DNA from: Pseudomonadota bacterium | Lineage (GTDB): Bacteria; Bdellovibrionota_C; UBA2361; OMII01 | Assembly: GCA_027486155.1 (NCBI GenBank) | Contig: JAIXPR010000101.1 | Coordinates: 1-7,443 of the forward strand | Length of the DNA: 7,443 nt | Reading direction: 5' to 3' | Shown: piece after piece, positions 4,703 to 7,443 of the stretch | Numbering within the stretch: the first letter of the stretch is position 1 | Layout of the letters: each line of letters begins with the position of its first letter | The notes under the pieces: generated by a model | The model's input: the letters and a program-made list of their open reading frames with translations, nothing else | Told to the model about the DNA's origin: nothing | Databases searched by the model: none | Position numbers and translations under genes: made by a program

Positions 4703-7443
4703 CTCTCGTCACCCGGAGCCATGATGTTCGCGCCCCGCAGCAGTCTGTATCCCTCGGGCAACTTGAACAACCTCTTCGTCTTGGCCGTCTTCCTGAAGAC
4801 TCTTTGGTATACATTTCGAGACTCTCTATCTGACCACACAAGGCCGGAGTGTTGGTCACTCGCACGATCGCCGAAGAGCCCGGTAGCTATCGTCGCGCCC
4901 CTATCGACATAGAAGAGCGGGAACGCGAAGCTTCCAGCCATCGCTTCAACCGCGATAGGTATTCCCCTGCGTGTCGTGCCATGAAGGATCGCGAGGAGTG
5001 GAGCCTCAGTTCCAGAACGTATCACCACATACCCACGAACGAACCGCGAGAGCTCCTTGGTCATGACCCGTTTGCCGTTGCGATCGAGCGCCACCACGAC
5101 GTCAGCGCGTTTGGACCTACCCGGTGTCTGGAAAAGGACCTCATCGATGTCATCCCCGTTGACATCTCCACACCCGAGAAGCTGACCTTCATTAATTGAC
5201 GATACATCACCGATAACCGTGCCGCGCTCGTCGAGTTCCCGAATGAATAGTTTCCGCCGTTTACGCGCATACGCTACAAGGGAGTGTTTCGTGGATGAGC
5301 GCAATCTGCACCCGGTGAGAATGCGATCGCCGTCGGAGCCGAGTTGAACCTCTGCGGTAGAGCCCGATGTGGAGCGTTTAATCCTCCAGATAAGCTTACC
5401 CTCCGCAGCGCTGACGGTCGCCACATCAGTGACTCCATCGCCATCGTAATCACCGAGGGCGGGATACTCTCCTTCCATCCGATAACTCCTCCATGCGCCC
5501 CCACGTGTTGGACGAACCCGATAGAGGATATCCCCACCTGCCCGACGCCATGCCGCGACAAAGGTCTTACCCGCCCCCGAGAAGTCCAAGGGAGCCGTCT
5601 CCACAGCGACAAGCACCGCCCCTACCGCAACCTTGCTCCTCTTGCCCTCTGAGCTTATGGAGAAGGCCTTAACCTCTTGCGATCCCGCGGAGAGCGGCGG
5701 CAGGGTAATCGACCATTCACCCCTTGGCGATACCACTGTGGTTCCCGCCTGAATATCGTTTACCAAGATTACTATCGAGCTCCCTGGCTCCCCCTGACCT
5801 GAGAGTTTCGGGGCAAACCTATTTACAACCAGGGGCTTATCTTTACCACCAGCGGGGAGAGCGATCACCGGCGGAGGCACAGGTGTCGAGGTCGCCGTAA
5901 AAATCGGGGTCGCTGTGAGTGTCGGAGTGGCGGTGCTTATTATCGGAGCTGAGGTATGGGTGCTGGTCGGTGTGTTTGTTATCGTTGGGGTACTCGTCGG
6001 TGTTCTGGTTGGGGTTGCGGTCGGAGTAGCCGTTGGGGTCGCGGTTGGAGTCGTCGTAGGAGTTGCGGTCGGGGTTACAGTCGGGGTAGCGGTCGCACAT
6101 ATGCTCGGGTGCCCGGAGCAGACCGCACCGGATTCAATCGCGCACGACCCGTCGCAGCCATCAGCGGAGGTTGTGTTTCCATCATCACAACCCTCTCCCA
6201 ACCCGATTATGCCATCACCACATACGGGAGGTGGTTCGACGACGCACGAAGAGTCGCATCCATCGCCACTCACTACGTTTCCATCATCACACTCTTCGCC
6301 ACTTGTTACGATGCCATTACCACATCCCGTTGGTGTACAGTTTGAATCGCAGCCGTCGCCGTCGGTAACATTGGAGTCGTCGCACGTTTCACCGGATTCA
6401 ACGCCGCCATTTCCACAGACTGGAGCACACGGTGAGCATCCACATGTGGACCATTGCTCCGATTCGCCACAGCCACAGCTCCCGGGGCTCGTTTTGTTAG
6501 GATCATTTGGACAGCTATCGTTACAATCTGGCGTTCCATCAGCATCGGTGTCGGTGTCTGGAATTCCGCACCCACACTGGCCCGCACTTATTGTGGAAGA
6601 GTCGTTTGGACATCCATCATTACAATCTGGCGTGCCATCACCATCCGCGTCGCTATCTACATACCCACATCCGGAACCACAAGCTCCTGAGCCCCAGGTT
6701 CCAGAGCAGCCGCAGGTTGGGTCCGGGCTCTGCTGGCCGCTATTATTCGGACAGCCATCATTACAATCTGGCGTGCCATCACCATCGGTGTCGGTGTCTG
6801 CAACTCCGCACCCACAAATTCCCGGGGCGGATTTGTACGGGTCGGTTGTACAGCCATCCTGGCAGTCTGGGGTACCATCCGAGTCCGAGTCAGGTCCTCC
6901 GCAACACGGAGTATCCGCCATCCCGCAGCCGCACGAACCCGGAGTGGTCTTGCTCGGGTCGCTATCGCACTCATCTGCCGGAGTACACGTACCATCGCCA
7001 TCCGCATCCACTCCGCCCGTAGGACAGGAATCAAGACAATCTAAGGTTCCGTCACCATCAGAATCCACGTTTGGAGCGTTTGGACAACTGTCGTTGCAAT
7101 CCGGTATGCCATCCCCATCCGCGTCCGGATCTACCCACCCACACCCGGAACCGCAGGAGCCGTAGTTATAGGACACACCACCGCACCCACACGGTCCTGG
7201 ATACCCATTGCCCGGCCCACATCCGTAGTCGGAGCCACACGAGCCTTCAGGAGTCCCGCAGCCACAGGAGCCCGGAGATGTTTTATTTGAATCGCTCGGA
7301 CATCCATCATTACAATCTGCCGTGACATCACCATCGGTGTCGGTGTCTGCATTTCCGCACCCACAGGTTCCCGGGGATGTTTTATTCGAATCGCTCGGAC
7401 ATCCATCATTACAATCCAGCGTGCCGTCGCTATCTGAGTCGAA
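4696..7443 (-). CDS. Large secreted modular protein: calcium-binding TSP3-like repeats, DUF4215-type repeats, TPTA linker, Ig-like domain, FG-GAP-like repeats; N-terminus missing
   Basis: The frame is open for 915 codons from the right edge to TGA at 4696-4698, so the true start and the export signal lie outside the window. The GTG at 7176 sits inside a repeat and is an internal valine. Counting from the right edge, residues 1-335 hold nine Asp-rich calcium loops of the form D-x-D-x-D-G-D-G-x-P-D-C-x-D, alternating with PGxCGCG spacers, like thrombospondin type 3 repeats. Residues 342-434 hold three copies of CGNG...GE.CDDGN...GDGCD..C (DUF4215/myxobacterial repeat), closed by VCSGHPSIC. Residues 450-524 are a TPTATPT linker. 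Residues 526-615 resemble a bacterial Ig-like domain (SGQGEPGSSIVILVN, GEWSITLPPLSAG). The remaining 300 residues look like an FG-GAP/VCBS-type beta-propeller, with Ca-loop motifs DYDGDGVTDVA and GDVNGDDIDEV. No C-terminal sorting motif (LPXTG, PEP-CTERM or Cys-rich tail) is seen. The probable role is a surface or extracellular adhesion or structural protein; no enzymatic domain is visible. Confidence 0.87.
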   Translation of the reverse strand, partial: FDSDSDGTLDCNDGCPSDSNKTSPGTCGCGNADTDTDGDVTADCNDGCPSDSNKTSPGSCGCGTPEGSCGSDYGCGPGNGYPGPCGCGGVSYNYGSCGSGCGWVDPDADGDGIPDCNDSCPNAPNVDSDGDGTLDCLDSCPTGGVDADGDGTCTPADECDSDPSKTTPGSCGCGMADTPCCGGPDSDSDGTPDCQDGCTTDPYKSAPGICGCGVADTDTDGDGTPDCNDGCPNNSGQQSPDPTCGCSGTWGSGACGSGCGYVDSDADGDGTPDCNDGCPNDSSTISAGQCGCGIPDTDTDADGTPDCNDSCPNDPNKTSPGSCGCGESEQWSTCGCSPCAPVCGNGGVESGETCDDSNVTDGDGCDSNCTPTGCGNGIVTSGEECDDGNVVSGDGCDSSCVVEPPPVCGDGIIGLGEGCDDGNTTSADGCDGSCAIESGAVCSGHPSICATATPTVTPTATPTTTPTATPTATPTATPTRTPTSTPTITNTPTSTHTSAPIISTATPTLTATPIFTATSTPVPPPVIALPAGGKDKPLVVNRFAPKLSGQGEPGSSIVILVNDIQAGTTVVSPRGEWSITLPPLSAGSQEVKAFSISSEGKRSKVAVGAVLVAVETAPLDFSGAGKTFVAAWRRAGGDILYRVRPTRGGAWRSYRMEGEYPALGDYDGDGVTDVATVSAAEGKLIWRIKRSTSGSTAEVQLGSDGDRILTGCRLRSSTKHSLVAYARKRRKLFIRELDERGTVIGDVSSINEGQLLGCGDVNGDDIDEVLFQTPGRSKRADVVVALDRNGKRVMTKELSRFVRGYVVIRSGTEAPLLAILHGTTRRGIPIAVEAMAGSFAFPLFYVDRGATIATGLFGDRASDQHSGLVWSDRESRNVYQRVFRKTAKTKRLFKLPEGYRLLRGANIMAPGDESR
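5872..6096 (-). repeat. TPTA-type low-complexity linker, about 75 codons
   Basis: The protein reads ATPTxTPTATPT with a basic four-residue period. It separates the cysteine-rich calcium region from the Ig-like domain and is probably an extended, possibly glycosylated stalk. The Thr and Pro codons are well mixed (ACT, ACC, ACG, ACA; CCG, CCA, CCT). The repeat is therefore kept at protein level and is not a recently slipped DNA microsatellite. On the plus strand the same DNA reads as a false GVAVGV hydrophobic repeat. Confidence 0.8.
6614..6786 (-). repeat. Two identical 32-base copies inside the calcium-repeat region
   Basis: The same 32 bases occur at 6614-6645 and 6755-6786, offset by 141 bases (47 codons). 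They encode the second half of a calcium loop (DGDGTPDCNDG). Identity includes all wobble positions, which indicates recent duplication or gene conversion. Within this span and beyond, the 18-base string CATCGGTGTCGGTGTCTG, coding ADTDTD-like residues, also recurs at 6543-6560, 6783-6800 and 7332-7349. Confidence 0.75.
6755..6827 (-). repeat. 73-base repeat unit, copy A (partner at 7304-7376)
   Basis: Aligned by eye with 7304-7376, 67 of 73 bases are identical across a full calcium loop plus its CGCG spacer. The offset is 549 bases, which is 183 codons. The high identity over synonymous sites, compared with more diverged neighbouring units, fits copying between repeats. Confidence 0.75.
7277..7418 (-). 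repeat. 99-base tandem repeat, two partial copies
   Basis: About 42 bases starting GATGTTTTATT at 7277 recur at 7376, with one visible difference (T for C at a wobble position). The period is 99 bases, or 33 codons, one full calcium loop plus spacer (GCPSDSNKTSPGxCGCG in both). The array continues past the right edge, so more copies may follow. Confidence 0.78.

Noticed and set aside
5915..7165. A 416-codon open frame on the plus strand, beginning with a GVAVGV hydrophobic repeat, opposite the secreted-protein gene.
   Set aside because: It is the antisense image of the TPTA linker and calcium loops. The repetitive, stop-poor sense codons keep the opposite frame open, it is rich in repeated PSP/HPH/LQSG strings, and it has no ribosome binding site. 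The minus-strand frame shows recognisable domains.
7174..7176. GTG at 7176 as the start of the secreted-protein gene.
   Set aside because: The same frame continues upstream with 89 more codons of the same calcium-loop repeat, and there is no signal peptide or ribosome binding site at this codon.

Overview
The window looks like the chromosome of a diderm (Gram-negative type) bacterium with moderately high GC. The diderm inference rests on the left-edge gene. It encodes an ABC-type solute-binding protein with a plain cleavable signal peptide and no lipobox cysteine, so it should be free in a periplasm. The right-hand gene encodes a secreted protein built from thrombospondin type 3-like calcium repeats, myxobacterial-style CxxxDDGN...GDGCD..C repeats, a TPTA linker, an Ig-like domain and FG-GAP-like repeats. 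That mix is common in Myxococcota and other former Deltaproteobacteria and in several uncultured phyla. The sequence alone does not fix the taxon.

Layout, left to right. (1) Positions 1-970, minus strand: periplasmic substrate-binding protein of the LivJ/Peripla_BP_6 type, with its C-terminus cut off by the left edge. It has no stop codon in the window but has a very good ribosome binding site. (2) Positions 1078-3096, minus strand: a 672-residue, mostly helical cytoplasmic protein that I do not recognise, 107 bases upstream of the binding-protein gene. (3) About 250 bases of divergent intergenic DNA. (4) Positions 3349-3855 and 3875-4513, plus strand: two small unrecognised proteins 19 bases apart, probably one transcription unit. 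(5) A convergent intergenic region of 182 bases rich in short inverted repeats. (6) From 4696 to the right edge, minus strand: 915 codons of a large secreted modular protein whose N-terminus lies outside the window. The frame stays open through the GTG at 7176, so that codon is an internal valine and not a start.

No pathway ties the genes together visibly. The binding protein implies uptake or sensing of a small organic solute, possibly an amino acid. The large repeat protein is probably a calcium-stabilised cell-surface or extracellular protein. The three central genes form an unassigned divergent cluster and are the most likely place for something undescribed. The clearest sequence-level signals are near-identical DNA repeats inside the calcium-repeat array, which point to recent internal duplication or gene conversion. 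One repeat copy differs from its sister only at a few sites, two of them adjacent amino-acid-changing substitutions. I saw no tRNA, rRNA, CRISPR array, insertion sequence or convincing integron site.
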